Source of the DNA: Comamonas koreensis
GTDB lineage: Bacteria > Pseudomonadota > Gammaproteobacteria > Burkholderiales > Burkholderiaceae_C
DNA length: 64,000 nt
Direction: 5' to 3'
Assembly (NCBI RefSeq): GCF_021026195.1
Contig: NZ_JAJNCT010000005.1
Location: 709,231-773,230 of the forward strand
Shown here: piece after piece, positions 36,675-44,872 of the stretch
Layout of the letters: the number at the start of each line of letters is the position of its first letter
Position numbering within the stretch: position 1 is the stretch's first letter
The notes under the pieces: generated by a model
Told to the model about the DNA's origin: nothing
Databases searched by the model: none
The model's input: only the letters and a program-made list of their open reading frames with translations
Position numbers and translations under genes: made by a program

Positions 36675-37270
36675 GGGGTCACCTCGCTGGAAAAAGATTG
36701 AAGAAGCAGGGACAGCTGCTGCAGTTGCTGGTCAATCGCCGCCGGGCTGGAGAACGGAGCGACCACGCCCAGGCCGCGCAGGCAGGACAGCACCAGCTGA
36801 CAGCGCGCAGCCACACCGGGGGCGGATGCCCATTCGGGGAAGCTGCCGCACAGGCGCTGCTGCAGCTGGGTGTTGATGCGTTCGCGCTCGGCGCGGATAT
36901 GGGCGACGATGCCCTCGTCGGCACGCACGGCCAGATAGGCCTCCCAGGCCACTGCAAAGCGCGGCTGGCCATAGAGCCGGTGCCAGGCCTCGTGCACAAA
37001 ATGGTCGGCCCGCCGCCGCATGGACCAGCGCGGCGATGGCCAGAAGCTGTCGTCGGTATCGATCTTCTGCACCAGCCGCTGGATGATCTGCAGCATCAGA
37101 GCGGCCTTCGAAGAGAAATGGTGCTGTACCGCCCCGGTCGTCATCCCCGCGATACGGGCCACCTCGTGCATGGACAGGCTGGCGATGCCCTTGGTTTCCA
37201 TCACCTCGAGCGCGGCATCCATCAGGCGCTCACGCGTCTGTTCACTTTTTATTTGGTGCAGGTTGGGCAC
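36671..37270 (-). CDS. TetR-family transcriptional regulator
   Basis: 199 residues from a GTG at 37270: an AGGAGA site 7 bases upstream selects it over the ATG seven codons earlier, inside whose reading the AGGAG lies. N-terminal HTH: TRERLMDAALEVMETKG and SLMHEVARIAGMTTGAVQHHFSSKAALML-like order. C-terminal ligand domain is TetR_C-like and unspecific. First gene of the TetR-Bug-amidase operon; probably a repressor of it. Confidence 0.85.
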   Translation of the reverse strand: MPNLHQIKSEQTRERLMDAALEVMETKGIASLSMHEVARIAGMTTGAVQHHFSSKAALMLQIIQRLVQKIDTDDSFWPSPRWSMRRRADHFVHEAWHRLYGQPRFAVAWEAYLAVRADEGIVAHIRAERERINTQLQQRLCGSFPEWASAPGVAARCQLVLSCLRGLGVVAPFSSPAAIDQQLQQLSLLLQSFSSEVTP

Positions 37271-37394
37271 AACGGGTCTCCTGAAACACATTATGCGTGT
37301 AATGTAATTTGGGAGAAATCCGGGTTTGGCCTAGGCTCCGCAGCGCGTTTTTGCGAAGCAAGCGCTGGGCCGGGAGGCCAGCCAGCGCCCTGCT

Positions 37395-37592
37395 TCAGAA
37401 AAGCGCCGTCAGCACCGCCAGCTCGGCCAGAAACGCCTGCATCTGCGGGCTGGCCTCTTCCCCCGGCGCCAGCAAGCCATGCTTGTGCGCCAGTTGCCGA
37501 AACACCGATGCCGCCGCCAGCTGCGGCAGCGCGGCAGCATCCTCTCCCCCTTCCCCGACATCGCTCAGGTTGTCATGGGCCACTTCAATCAT
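37395..37592 (-). CDS. Small acidic protein downstream of a LexA box, function unknown
   Basis: 64 residues from the ATG at 37592, which has an AGGAG site 5 bases upstream (the longer frame to 37622 lacks one). The protein is acidic at the N-terminus (VGEGGEDAAAL) and then helix-rich; no membrane segment, metal motif or HTH is evident. A consensus-like SOS box lies 75 bases upstream with the gene reading away from it. The combination suggests a DNA-damage-induced small protein; I do not recognise a family. Confidence 0.6.
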   Translation of the reverse strand: MIEVAHDNLSDVGEGGEDAAALPQLAAASVFRQLAHKHGLLAPGEEASPQMQAFLAELAVLTALF

Positions 37593-37666
37593 GCGAACTC
37601 CTCTCTTCTTGTGGGCAGCCAAGCAAGGCAGTCGCCCTGGGCAGCCGCCAGCTTGGATTCTTGTAA

Positions 37667-37682
37667 CTGTATAAATATACAG
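37667..37682. promoter_or_regulatory. LexA (SOS) box
   Basis: CTGTATAAATATACAG fits the beta/gamma-proteobacterial consensus CTGT-N8-ACAG with an all-AT centre and is almost a perfect palindrome. It lies between the small gene at 37592 (75 bases away, minus strand) and the COG4315 gene at 37844 (161 bases away, plus strand). The nearer, minus-strand gene is the likelier target. Confidence 0.8.
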
Positions 37683-37843
37683 TATTTAAGAAAGTGCACT
37701 GTCTGAAATTCGCACCGATGCAAGGCCACAGCCGCGTGGATGAGACGCTGCGCCGGCGCAAGCCACAACCATTTTCAAAGACCTTGGAATAATTCCGCCA
37801 TGCCATCCGTCTACAGAAGTGTTCCTCCACCTAACCTTGAAAG

Positions 37844-38227
37844 ATGTACGCCATGCAAACCCCTTACGCATCCCTGGTCGCCCTGTCTTTGGCAGCCCTG
37901 CTGGCCCCGTTGGCCCAGGCCGAGCCGGTGGCCAGGATGGCCAATGGCATGCTGGTCAACGCCAGCGGCATGACCCTCTACACCTTCGACAAGGATGTGG
38001 CCGGCAGCAACAAGAGCATGTGCAACGGCCCTTGCATCACGCTGTGGCCTGCAGTGCCTGCAGCAGCCGATGCCAAGCCTGAAGGCGACTACAGCATCAT
38101 CACCCGCGACGACGGCAGCAAGCAGTGGGCCTACAAGGGCAAGCCGCTCTATACCTATACTGCGGACAAGAAGGCCGGCGACGCCACGGGCGACAACTTC
38201 AAGGACGTTTGGCACGTCGTCAGGTAA
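37844..38227 (+). CDS. COG4315-type secreted repeat protein
   Basis: 127 residues with a signal peptide ending AQA-E near residue 26. The mature part has two copies of the family repeat: LVNASGMTLYTFDKD with CNGPC, and KQWAYKGKPLYTYTADK. These small periplasmic or lipoprotein-like beta proteins (PF03640 family) have unknown function and are often encoded beside ECF sigma and anti-sigma genes, as here. Start at 37844 or at the ATG at 37853; neither has a strong ribosome site. Confidence 0.8.
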   Translation: MYAMQTPYASLVALSLAALLAPLAQAEPVARMANGMLVNASGMTLYTFDKDVAGSNKSMCNGPCITLWPAVPAAADAKPEGDYSIITRDDGSKQWAYKGKPLYTYTADKKAGDATGDNFKDVWHVVR

Positions 38228-38281
38228 GCGGGCGCCGCAGCTGACTCCCCTCCTCACCCCTTGACCCGAACTGCAGCCCCT

Positions 38282-38824
38282 ATGCGCGCACAGGACGAAG
38301 CGGAGATTGTGGCCTGCATCCCCAGCCTGCGGCGCTACGCGCGCGGGCTGGTCTCGGACCCGGACCGGGCCGATGATCTGGTGCAGGACACCCTGGAGCG
38401 CGCCTGGTCGCGCTTTTCCATGTGGCAAAAGCGCAATGAGGTGCGCGCCTGGATGTTCGGCATCATGCACAACCATTTCATCGACCGCCTGCGCGCCCAG
38501 CGCAGCCGGCCCGAGGACAGCGCTGGCGACGACCTGCCCGAGCTGCCCCAGCGGGCCCAGCAGACCGATGCACTGGAAGTGCGTGACCTGGACCGCCTGC
38601 TGCAGCGCCTGCCGCCCGAGCAGCGCGAGGTGCTGCTGCTGGTGAGCGTCGAGGAGCTGAGCTACCAGGAAGTGGCGCAGATCACCGGCGTGCCGCTGGG
38701 CACCGTGATGTCGCGGCTCTCGCGGGCACGCGCCCGGCTGCGCGACGAGATGACCAGCCAGGGCCAGAGCAAGGCGCAGGACAAAGTCAGCCATGCAGCG
38801 CAAAGAATCCAACGGGTGAAGTGA
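38282..38824 (+). CDS. ECF-family RNA polymerase sigma factor
   Basis: 180 residues. Region 2 near 15-80 (RYARGLVSDPDRADDLVQDTLE, VRAWMFGIMHNHFID) and region 4 near 110-165 (LPPEQREVLLLVSVEELSYQEVAQI, LGTVMSRLSRARARL). The linker of about 30 residues is normal. It precedes a membrane anti-sigma protein by two bases and follows the COG4315 gene by 54 bases; the COG4315 gene is a likely target. Confidence 0.9.
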   Translation: MRAQDEAEIVACIPSLRRYARGLVSDPDRADDLVQDTLERAWSRFSMWQKRNEVRAWMFGIMHNHFIDRLRAQRSRPEDSAGDDLPELPQRAQQTDALEVRDLDRLLQRLPPEQREVLLLVSVEELSYQEVAQITGVPLGTVMSRLSRARARLRDEMTSQGQSKAQDKVSHAAQRIQRVK

Positions 38825-38826
38825 CC

Positions 38827-39696
38827 ATGGACAAGCCCCCCCTCAAAGCCCTGGACGCCAGTCCCATGCCCCCGATGACCGAAGCCGATCTGCATGCCTA
38901 TGTGGACCGGCAACTGCCCAGCGCACGCCACCTCCAGGTCGAGCAGTACCTGCAGGAGCACCCGGAAGAACGCGCCCGTGTGCAGGATTGGCAGCAGCAG
39001 AATGCGCGGCTGCGCGACATGCTGGCACCGGTGATGGACGAGCCCTTGCCCATGGGCCTGCCGCTGCGCCCCACCGAGAGCATCCTGCCCTGGCGCAGCC
39101 TGGCTGCCGGCTTGCTGGTGGCGGTCATCAGCGCCGGTGCCGCCTGGTCGATCCGTGGCGCGGTCGATGCCAAGGCCCTCCAGCTCGCGATGGCTGGCCA
39201 GCCCGCAGCGCACCGCCCATCATCCGCCCAGCCCCAGCTGCTGCCCGCCAGCGGCACGGCCCTGCACGGCTTTGCCCAGCGCGCTGCGATTGCCCATGTG
39301 GTCTACAGCCCCGATGTGCGGCGCCCGGTGGAAATCGGCGCCGAGCAAGAGCAGGCCCTGGTCACCTGGCTGACCAAACGCATGGGCACCCAGGTGCGCC
39401 CGCCCCCGCTCAACGCACTGGGCTACCGCCTGATCGGCGGCCGCCTGCTGCCCGGTGACAGCGGGCCGGTGGCGCAGTTCATGTACGAGACCGAAGCCGG
39501 TTTGCGCCTGACCCTGTATGTCAGCCGCGAGGTAAGCACCCAGAACGATGTGCAGTTCAAGTTCGGCCAGCAAGGCCCTGTCAATGTCTTCTACTGGGTG
39601 GAAAACCAGCTCGGTTATGCCATCTCGGCAGGGGCCGACCGGGCCGAGCTGATGCGCGTCTCGCAGTCCGTCTACCAGCACCTGCAGCAAGACTGA
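38827..39696 (+). CDS. Membrane anti-sigma factor of the adjacent ECF sigma
   Basis: 289 residues. An N-terminal cytoplasmic anti-sigma domain (TEADLHAYVDRQLP, QEHPEERARVQDWQ) without the zinc-binding HxxxCxxC motif, one helix near 90-110 and a periplasmic domain of about 175 residues with a compact beta fold (PLNALGYRLIGGRLLP, FGQQGPVNVFYW). This is the RskA-like architecture seen with ECF factors of this type. A GTG at 38821 overlapping the sigma stop is an alternative start. Confidence 0.85.
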   Translation: MDKPPLKALDASPMPPMTEADLHAYVDRQLPSARHLQVEQYLQEHPEERARVQDWQQQNARLRDMLAPVMDEPLPMGLPLRPTESILPWRSLAAGLLVAVISAGAAWSIRGAVDAKALQLAMAGQPAAHRPSSAQPQLLPASGTALHGFAQRAAIAHVVYSPDVRRPVEIGAEQEQALVTWLTKRMGTQVRPPPLNALGYRLIGGRLLPGDSGPVAQFMYETEAGLRLTLYVSREVSTQNDVQFKFGQQGPVNVFYWVENQLGYAISAGADRAELMRVSQSVYQHLQQD

Positions 39697-39739
39697 AGCA
39701 GCCGCGCCACTGCGGCCCGCTTGGTCAGCCCCCAATGCC

Positions 39740-39883
39740 GATCCGGCCCCGCTGGTGGAAAGGGACGTGCCCCAAACCATTGGCCGTGACACGCGCATGG
39801 TGCTCATCCATCAGCGCCAGCGGAATGCCCATGCTCGGCGCTTCGTGCAGCTCCTGCGGTCACCCGCTGGTCAGGCCATGTGA
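39740..39883 (+). pseudogene. Possible decayed C-terminal fragment of a ModA-like binding protein
   Basis: The frame from 39740 reads DVPQTIGRDTRMVLI, then ARRFVQLLRSPAGQAM and a stop at 39881. That is the C-terminal pattern of molybdate-type periplasmic binding proteins (hydrophobic strand, then ARxFxxLRSPAGQ). No N-terminal part is present: the frame runs back into the anti-sigma gene with no homologous sequence. I treat it as a remnant. The rest of 39884-40105 contains no gene I can support. Confidence 0.35.
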
Positions 39884-40105
39884 CCCAATGGGGTTGGCAG
39901 ACAGCGGCGGCAGTGGGCGTCACATCAGCCCCGGAGATGGGGCCGTCCAAGCTCGCGCTACAACGCCTGCGGACACCGCCCGCCGCGTTGCCAGCCGCTG
40001 ATCGGATGCAGGCATCCGCTGTAATAAAGCCGTTGCCCAAAGAGCTACGCATGCAATACGTCGTGAGACTGGGAGTGAAAGGCATGCGCACGGCATGAAA
40101 CCGAA

Positions 40106-40279
40106 TCAACCGCCCAACGGCTTGGCATGCTGCATCGCAGCCAGCCGGCGGTACTTCTCAAAAGTCTTGCTGATATCGGTGGAAACCGAAGGCACATAGC
40201 GCTTCGCTTTCTCGCCGCGATGGGCCACCAACGGGCGGGTTGGCATGGTCAGCATCGGAAATGAGGGCTGGTTTTGCAT
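40106..40279 (-). CDS. Small conserved-looking basic protein of 57 residues
   Basis: The ATG at 40279 has AAAGGAG six bases upstream, the best ribosome site of any small frame here, and an AT-rich likely promoter region at 40285-40345. The product is short and basic with a proline-rich start (MQNQPSFPMLTMPTRP), then RGEKAKRYVPSVSTDI and a helical KTFEKYRRLAAMQH end. No membrane helix, no recognised domain. Confidence 0.65.
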   Translation of the reverse strand: MQNQPSFPMLTMPTRPLVAHRGEKAKRYVPSVSTDISKTFEKYRRLAAMQHAKPLGG

Positions 40280-40422
40280 ACCCAACTCCTTTCGAAGAAG
40301 ACTTTTTAATCGATTCAGTTAATGATTTTAGAATGTAAGCCTTGATTGAGCAAAGTCAAGAAGCGGGCCGGGATTTGAAGAATCCGAATGTAATTAATTG
40401 CAAACAACTGGCCAACATTGGC

Positions 40423-41040
40423 CTAACGCGAACCGCGCGACAGCGCCAGCAGCACGCCAAATCCGACCAGCAGCCCGCCAAAGGCCCTGTCAATCCAATG
40501 CCGTGCCGCCAGCAGCCGGCCGCGCACTGCGCCGGCTGAAAAGCACAGGGCCACCAGGCTGAACCAGGCGATATGCGCCAGCGAGATAAAGGCGCCATAA
40601 CCCAGCTGCACGGCCAACGGCGTCTGGGGCTGCACCACCTGCAAGAACAGGCTGACCATAAAGACGGTGGTCTTGGGATTCAACGCATTGGTCAGAAACC
40701 CCGTGCGCAGCGCCGCCCTATCCGACAAGGGCGCTGCTGCGGCCTCGGGCGCGTCGCCCACCGGCTGGGAACGCAGCATCTTCAGCCCCAGGTAGACCAG
40801 GTAAGCGGCGCCCGCCAGCTTGATCACATTGAACAGCCACAGCGACTGCTGGATCAGCAGCCCCAGACCCAGCAAGGTGTAGGCCACATGGACCAGCACC
40901 CCCAGGCCAATGCCCAAAGCCGTGAGCACGCCTGCGCGCCGCGATAGCAGCAGGCTGTTGCGCGTCACCATCGCAAAATCGGGCCCCGGGCTGATGACCG
41001 CCAGCAAGGTGATGGTGATAACGGCTAACAATTCGGTCAT
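40423..41040 (-). CDS. LysE/RhtB-family amino acid exporter
   Basis: 205 residues from the ATG at 41040, which has AGAGGA upstream. Six predicted helices. The family signature is intact: SPGPDFAMVTRN at 21-32, KLAGAAYLVYLGLKMLR and LNPKTTVFM near 126-134. Exports amino acids or related metabolites across the inner membrane. It is divergent from a LysR-type regulator gene that probably controls it. Confidence 0.88.
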   Translation of the reverse strand: MTELLAVITITLLAVISPGPDFAMVTRNSLLLSRRAGVLTALGIGLGVLVHVAYTLLGLGLLIQQSLWLFNVIKLAGAAYLVYLGLKMLRSQPVGDAPEAAAAPLSDRAALRTGFLTNALNPKTTVFMVSLFLQVVQPQTPLAVQLGYGAFISLAHIAWFSLVALCFSAGAVRGRLLAARHWIDRAFGGLLVGFGVLLALSRGSR

Positions 41041-41105
41041 GGCGTATCCTCTGCAATAGCAAAAACAGCCCGCATGGTGCCTGCAATGGTGCGCGATGAA
41101 AAACG

Positions 41106-42029
41106 ATGATTTCTGACAGCCATGGTGAGCCTGACTCACCATCCACCGACAGCCGCCTGCCTTCGCTGCTGGCACTGCGCTGCTATGAAGCGGCGGCCCG
41201 GCTTGAGAACTTCAGCCGCGCCGCCGATGAGTTGCACCTGACCCATGGGGCCGTCAGCCGAGCGGTGCGCCTGCTGGAAGACGACCTGGGCCTGGCGCTG
41301 TTCGAGCGGCGCAGCCGGCGGGTGTTTCTGACCGACGAGGGCCGGGCGCTGGCCCAGGCCGTCAGCCAGGGGCTGGATCTGATGCGCCAGGGTGTTGCCG
41401 ATCTGCGTGCCCGTGCGCGCCAGCAGCAGCGCTGGGTGCTGTCCTGCGAGCCCACCTTGCTGATGCGCTGGCTGATTCCGCGCTGGCCGGATTTTCAGGC
41501 ACGCCATCCGGGCCTGAATCTGCACCTGGTTGCCGGCGGCGGGCCCTTCTCCTTTGCCAGCGGTATCGACCTGGCCATTCGCCGCGACGACTTTGCCTGG
41601 CCTGCAGGCTGCCATGTCGAGCCGCTGTTTGCCGAGCGCATCGGCCCGGTCTGCCGGCCAGACCAGCAAAGGGCCTGGTTCCGAACGGGCAAGCGCAGCG
41701 CGGCACTCCAGGCCCAGGCCCTGCCACTGCACAGCCGCACCCGGCCCGGCGCCTGGCAGGACTGGGCCCGGGCCAGCGGCCAGGCGCTGCCGCTCGCCAG
41801 CGGGCAAAGCTTTGAGCATTTCTACTTCAGCCTGCAAGCGGCAGTTGCCGGCCTGGGTGTCGCCATCGGCCCCTGGCATTTGGTGCAGGACGATATCGCC
41901 AACGGCCTGCTCGTAGCGCCGCTGGACTTTGTCGAGGATGGCTCGCAGTACTGCCTGCTCTCCCCCCAGCCAGTGTTGGCTGGCACGGTGCAGGCTGCAT
42001 TGCTGGCCTGGCTGCGGGCGGTGGCCTAG
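41106..42029 (+). CDS. LysR-family regulator, GcvA-like subgroup
   Basis: 307 residues. N-terminal winged HTH: LLALRCYEAAARLENFSRAADELHLTHGAVSRAVRLLEDDLGLALFERRSRR, recognised by its parts as the GcvA type. Effector domain about 95-300 with WLIPRWPDFQARHP. It is read away from the LysE-type exporter gene and likely regulates it. Its last four bases overlap the end of the convergent ABC permease gene. Confidence 0.9.
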   Translation: MISDSHGEPDSPSTDSRLPSLLALRCYEAAARLENFSRAADELHLTHGAVSRAVRLLEDDLGLALFERRSRRVFLTDEGRALAQAVSQGLDLMRQGVADLRARARQQQRWVLSCEPTLLMRWLIPRWPDFQARHPGLNLHLVAGGGPFSFASGIDLAIRRDDFAWPAGCHVEPLFAERIGPVCRPDQQRAWFRTGKRSAALQAQALPLHSRTRPGAWQDWARASGQALPLASGQSFEHFYFSLQAAVAGLGVAIGPWHLVQDDIANGLLVAPLDFVEDGSQYCLLSPQPVLAGTVQAALLAWLRAVA

Positions 42030-42805
42030 CCCCGCTGGCCGCGCTGCATCCAGCGGCTGCTGATGGCCCGGGCCAGCCAGTCCAGCACAAAGCCCAGGCA
42101 GCCGATGACGACGATGCCGGCCATCAGCTCGTCATAGGCCAGGCGGTCGCGCGTGTCCAGCACAAAATAGCCCATGCCGCTGGAGACGCCCAGCATCTCG
42201 GCGGGCACCAGCACGATCCAGCCAATGCCCACCGCCAGCCGAAAGCCGGTGAGGATATGGCTGATGCAGCCGGGCAGGACCACACGGGCAATGGTCTCCC
42301 AGCGCGTGGCCGACAGGCTGTGGGCCAGCCGCATCCAGGCCGGGTCCAGCGCCGCCACGCCGGCTGCGGTGTTCAGCATGATCGGCCAGACCGTGGCAAA
42401 GCCCAGCAGGAAGATCACCGGTGCCTCGCCCACGCCCAGCGCCATCACCGCCAGCGGCATCCAGGACAGCGGCGAGACCATGCGCAGAAACTGAAACGTC
42501 GGCCCGCTGATGCGCGCAAACAGTGGCGACAGGCCCAGGCACAGCCCCAGCGGTACACCGATCGCCAAGGCCAAGGCCAGTGCAATCGCAATGCGCTCCA
42601 GGCTCATGCGGATATGCGGCCACAGCTCGCCACTGCCCAGCAACTGCGCCAGGGCCTTGAGCCCGGCCTGCGGCGCAAAGGCCGAGCGGATCGCCTCCAC
42701 ATCGGAGATATGCCGGGCCGCCAGGGCCCACAGCGCCAACGTGATGGCCATGCCCAGCAGCGGCCAGGCCAGGCGCGCCGCCCAGCGTTTCCCTCCCTGC
42801 ATCAT
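42026..42805 (-). CDS. ABC transporter permease, SsuC/TauC type
   Basis: 259 residues, about six helices. The EAA loop appears as AWMRLAHSLSATRWETIARVVLPGCISHILTGFRLAVGIGWIV in pieces, the pattern of sulfonate, taurine and nitrate permeases. Last gene of a four-gene unit; it overlaps the binding-protein gene by four bases. Confidence 0.9.
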   Translation of the reverse strand: MMQGGKRWAARLAWPLLGMAITLALWALAARHISDVEAIRSAFAPQAGLKALAQLLGSGELWPHIRMSLERIAIALALALAIGVPLGLCLGLSPLFARISGPTFQFLRMVSPLSWMPLAVMALGVGEAPVIFLLGFATVWPIMLNTAAGVAALDPAWMRLAHSLSATRWETIARVVLPGCISHILTGFRLAVGIGWIVLVPAEMLGVSSGMGYFVLDTRDRLAYDELMAGIVVIGCLGFVLDWLARAISSRWMQRGQRG

Positions 42806-44022
42806 GCGGCGATCACTTCCTTGCGGCTGAAGTCCTCCGCATGGCCAAAGGCCTTCAGCCCGCCCACCTGGCTGAGTGCCTGCTTGACGAAGCGGTCATC
42901 GACCAGGTCCTTGGCGGCAAAGGCCGGGTCCAGTTCGCGGATGAAGTCCACATTGCCTTCCATCAGGGTGCCCTGCATGGCCTTGACCAGCTCCTGCGTG
43001 TAGCTGGGGAAGGGATAGGGCTGGAAGTCGATGCGGCGCTGGTTCCATGCGGGGTGCTGCAGCACGCCCTTGGCGCGGTACTGCTCGAAGTCCTTCAGGT
43101 CAAACACCTTTTGCAGCACCGGCAGCGGGTGCGGCGTGTACTTGTTGGCGCCGTCCTTGGACATCAGCTCGGCCGTCTCGCCCATATGCTCACGCGTCCA
43201 CAGCTGCGCCTTGACGATGGCCGTGGTCACGCGCTGCGCCCATTCGGGGCGCTCGGCAATGTCGCGCTCGGACAGGGTCACCAGGCAGCAGGCATGGTCC
43301 TTCCAGATATCGCCCAGGAAGCGCGCCACCTTGCCCACGCCCATGGTCTCGGCCACGGCATTGAACGGGTCGGCCACGATAAAGCCCGAGACCGATTTGG
43401 AGGCCAACGCCGCCACCATCTCGGCCGGCGGCACGATCACCAGGTTCACCTCCTTGGCGCCCAGCGCCGTGCCCTTGGGCTTGCTGACCGGCGTGAGCCC
43501 GTTCTTGCGCAGCACCTGCTGGATGAGGATGTTGTGGATCGAGTACCAGAACGGAATCGCAAACGTCGTGCCGGCCAGATCGGCCACGCTGTTGATGTTG
43601 GGGGCGACGGTGATGGCCGAGCCGCTCATATGGTTCCAGGCCACGACCTTGGCACCAAACTTGGAGCCATAGCGCACCGACAAGGTGGTGGGCGACAGCA
43701 GGTGCACCACATTCACCTGGCCGGCGATAAAGGCCTCGATCAGCTGTGCCCAGCTGCGGAACAGGCGGGGCTTTTCTGCCTGCAGGCCTTCGGCCTCAAA
43801 CAGCTTGCGGCTGTGCGCCACAAAGAAGGGGGTCGCATCGGTAATCGCCAGGTAGCCAATGCGCACGGGCACATCGTCGCCCTTGAATTTTTGCGCCAGC
43901 GCATCGCCCGCGCGCAGCAAGGGGCTGGCCGCCACACCGCTGATGGCGGCAATGCGCAGCCAGTCGCGGCGGCTGATGCCGCAGTCGCAGTGGCTCGATG
44001 GGCAGATGTGCTGGTAGGTCAT
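42802..44022 (-). CDS. ABC transporter substrate-binding protein, SsuA/NMT1 type, Tat-exported
   Basis: 406 residues. The N-terminus holds a twin-arginine signal (SRRDWLR at 17-23, then a hydrophobic stretch ending ALA-Q near 44) preceded by an unusual cysteine set, CPSSHCDCG at 7-15. The mature part follows SsuA/NMT1 proteins: RIGYLAITDATPFFVA, VNVVHLLSPTTLSVRYGSKF, and VVPPAEMVAALASKSVSGFIVADPF in segments. Binds an alkanesulfonate, nitrate-like or thiamine-precursor ligand; context favours a sulfur compound. Confidence 0.85.
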   Translation of the reverse strand: MTYQHICPSSHCDCGISRRDWLRIAAISGVAASPLLRAGDALAQKFKGDDVPVRIGYLAITDATPFFVAHSRKLFEAEGLQAEKPRLFRSWAQLIEAFIAGQVNVVHLLSPTTLSVRYGSKFGAKVVAWNHMSGSAITVAPNINSVADLAGTTFAIPFWYSIHNILIQQVLRKNGLTPVSKPKGTALGAKEVNLVIVPPAEMVAALASKSVSGFIVADPFNAVAETMGVGKVARFLGDIWKDHACCLVTLSERDIAERPEWAQRVTTAIVKAQLWTREHMGETAELMSKDGANKYTPHPLPVLQKVFDLKDFEQYRAKGVLQHPAWNQRRIDFQPYPFPSYTQELVKAMQGTLMEGNVDFIRELDPAFAAKDLVDDRFVKQALSQVGGLKAFGHAEDFSRKEVIAA

Positions 44023-44065
44023 GGTTCTCTCTCTTCGGGGTTATCTAGGGGTGTCTGTCAACGCG

Positions 44066-44872
44066 TCAAACGGCAGCGGCCTGGCCGCGCAGGCTTTGCA
44101 GCGCATGCAAAATCTCCAGCCGCATCGCGGCGATGCGTCCGTCGTCCATGCGCCGGGGGTGGGCGATGTCAATGCGCCAGCTCTGCACGATGCGGCCGGC
44201 ACCGGCCTGAACATCGGGCGTGCTGCCCATCAACAGCACCCGGTCTGCCACCAGCAGCGCCTCGTCAATATCGTGGGTGACCAGCAGGGCAGCGGTATGC
44301 CAGCGGTGCACCACCTCGACCAGCAGCGCCTGCATATCGCTGCGGGTCAGCACATCCAGCGCCGAGAAAGGCTCGTCGGCCAGCAGCAGGCGCGGCTCGC
44401 GCGCCAGCGCCCGGGCCAGCGCCGCACGCTGGGCCATGCCGCCCGAGAGCTGCGCCGGAAACAGCCGCTCCTTGCCCTTCAAGCCCACCGCCTCCATGCT
44501 GGCCTGCACGCGCTGTGCAATTGCCTGCTGCGTGGCCTTGGGCTGGTGCTTGAAGTCCAGGCCAAAGGCCACGTTGTCCTGCACATTCAGCCAGGGCAGC
44601 AGGCTGGCCTGCTGGAACACCACGGCCGCACGCGGGTGCGGCGCGCGCAAAGGCGCATCCAGAAACTGCAGCGTGCCCGCATCGGGCGGCTGCAAGCCTG
44701 CCAGGGTGCGCAGCAAGGTCGATTTGCCGCAGCCACTGCCGCCCAGCAGCGCCACAATCTCCTGGCTGTCGATATCGATGTCGATGCCGGCAAACACCGG
44801 CTGGCCCGCCCGGTAGCCATAGGCCAGGCCCCGGCCCTGCAGGGCTTGGCGGGATGCAAGGATTGCCGTCAT
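44066..44872 (-). CDS. ABC transporter ATP-binding protein, SsuB/TauB type
   Basis: 268 residues. Walker A GGSGCGKS at 44-51, Q-loop VVFQQASLLPWLNV, signature LSGGMAQRAALARAL, Walker B LLLADEPFSALD and H-loop THDID. The LPWLNVxDNVAFGLD sequence is shared with sulfonate and nitrate importers. It overlaps the upstream dehydrogenase-like gene by ATGA. Confidence 0.92.
   Translation of the reverse strand: MTAILASRQALQGRGLAYGYRAGQPVFAGIDIDIDSQEIVALLGGSGCGKSTLLRTLAGLQPPDAGTLQFLDAPLRAPHPRAAVVFQQASLLPWLNVQDNVAFGLDFKHQPKATQQAIAQRVQASMEAVGLKGKERLFPAQLSGGMAQRAALARALAREPRLLLADEPFSALDVLTRSDMQALLVEVVHRWHTAALLVTHDIDEALLVADRVLLMGSTPDVQAGAGRIVQSWRIDIAHPRRMDDGRIAAMRLEILHALQSLRGQAAAV

Noticed and set aside
42841-44280. 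479-residue open frame on the plus strand
   Set aside because: Antisense to the SsuA-type binding protein gene and rich in His/Gly/Arg, without motifs.
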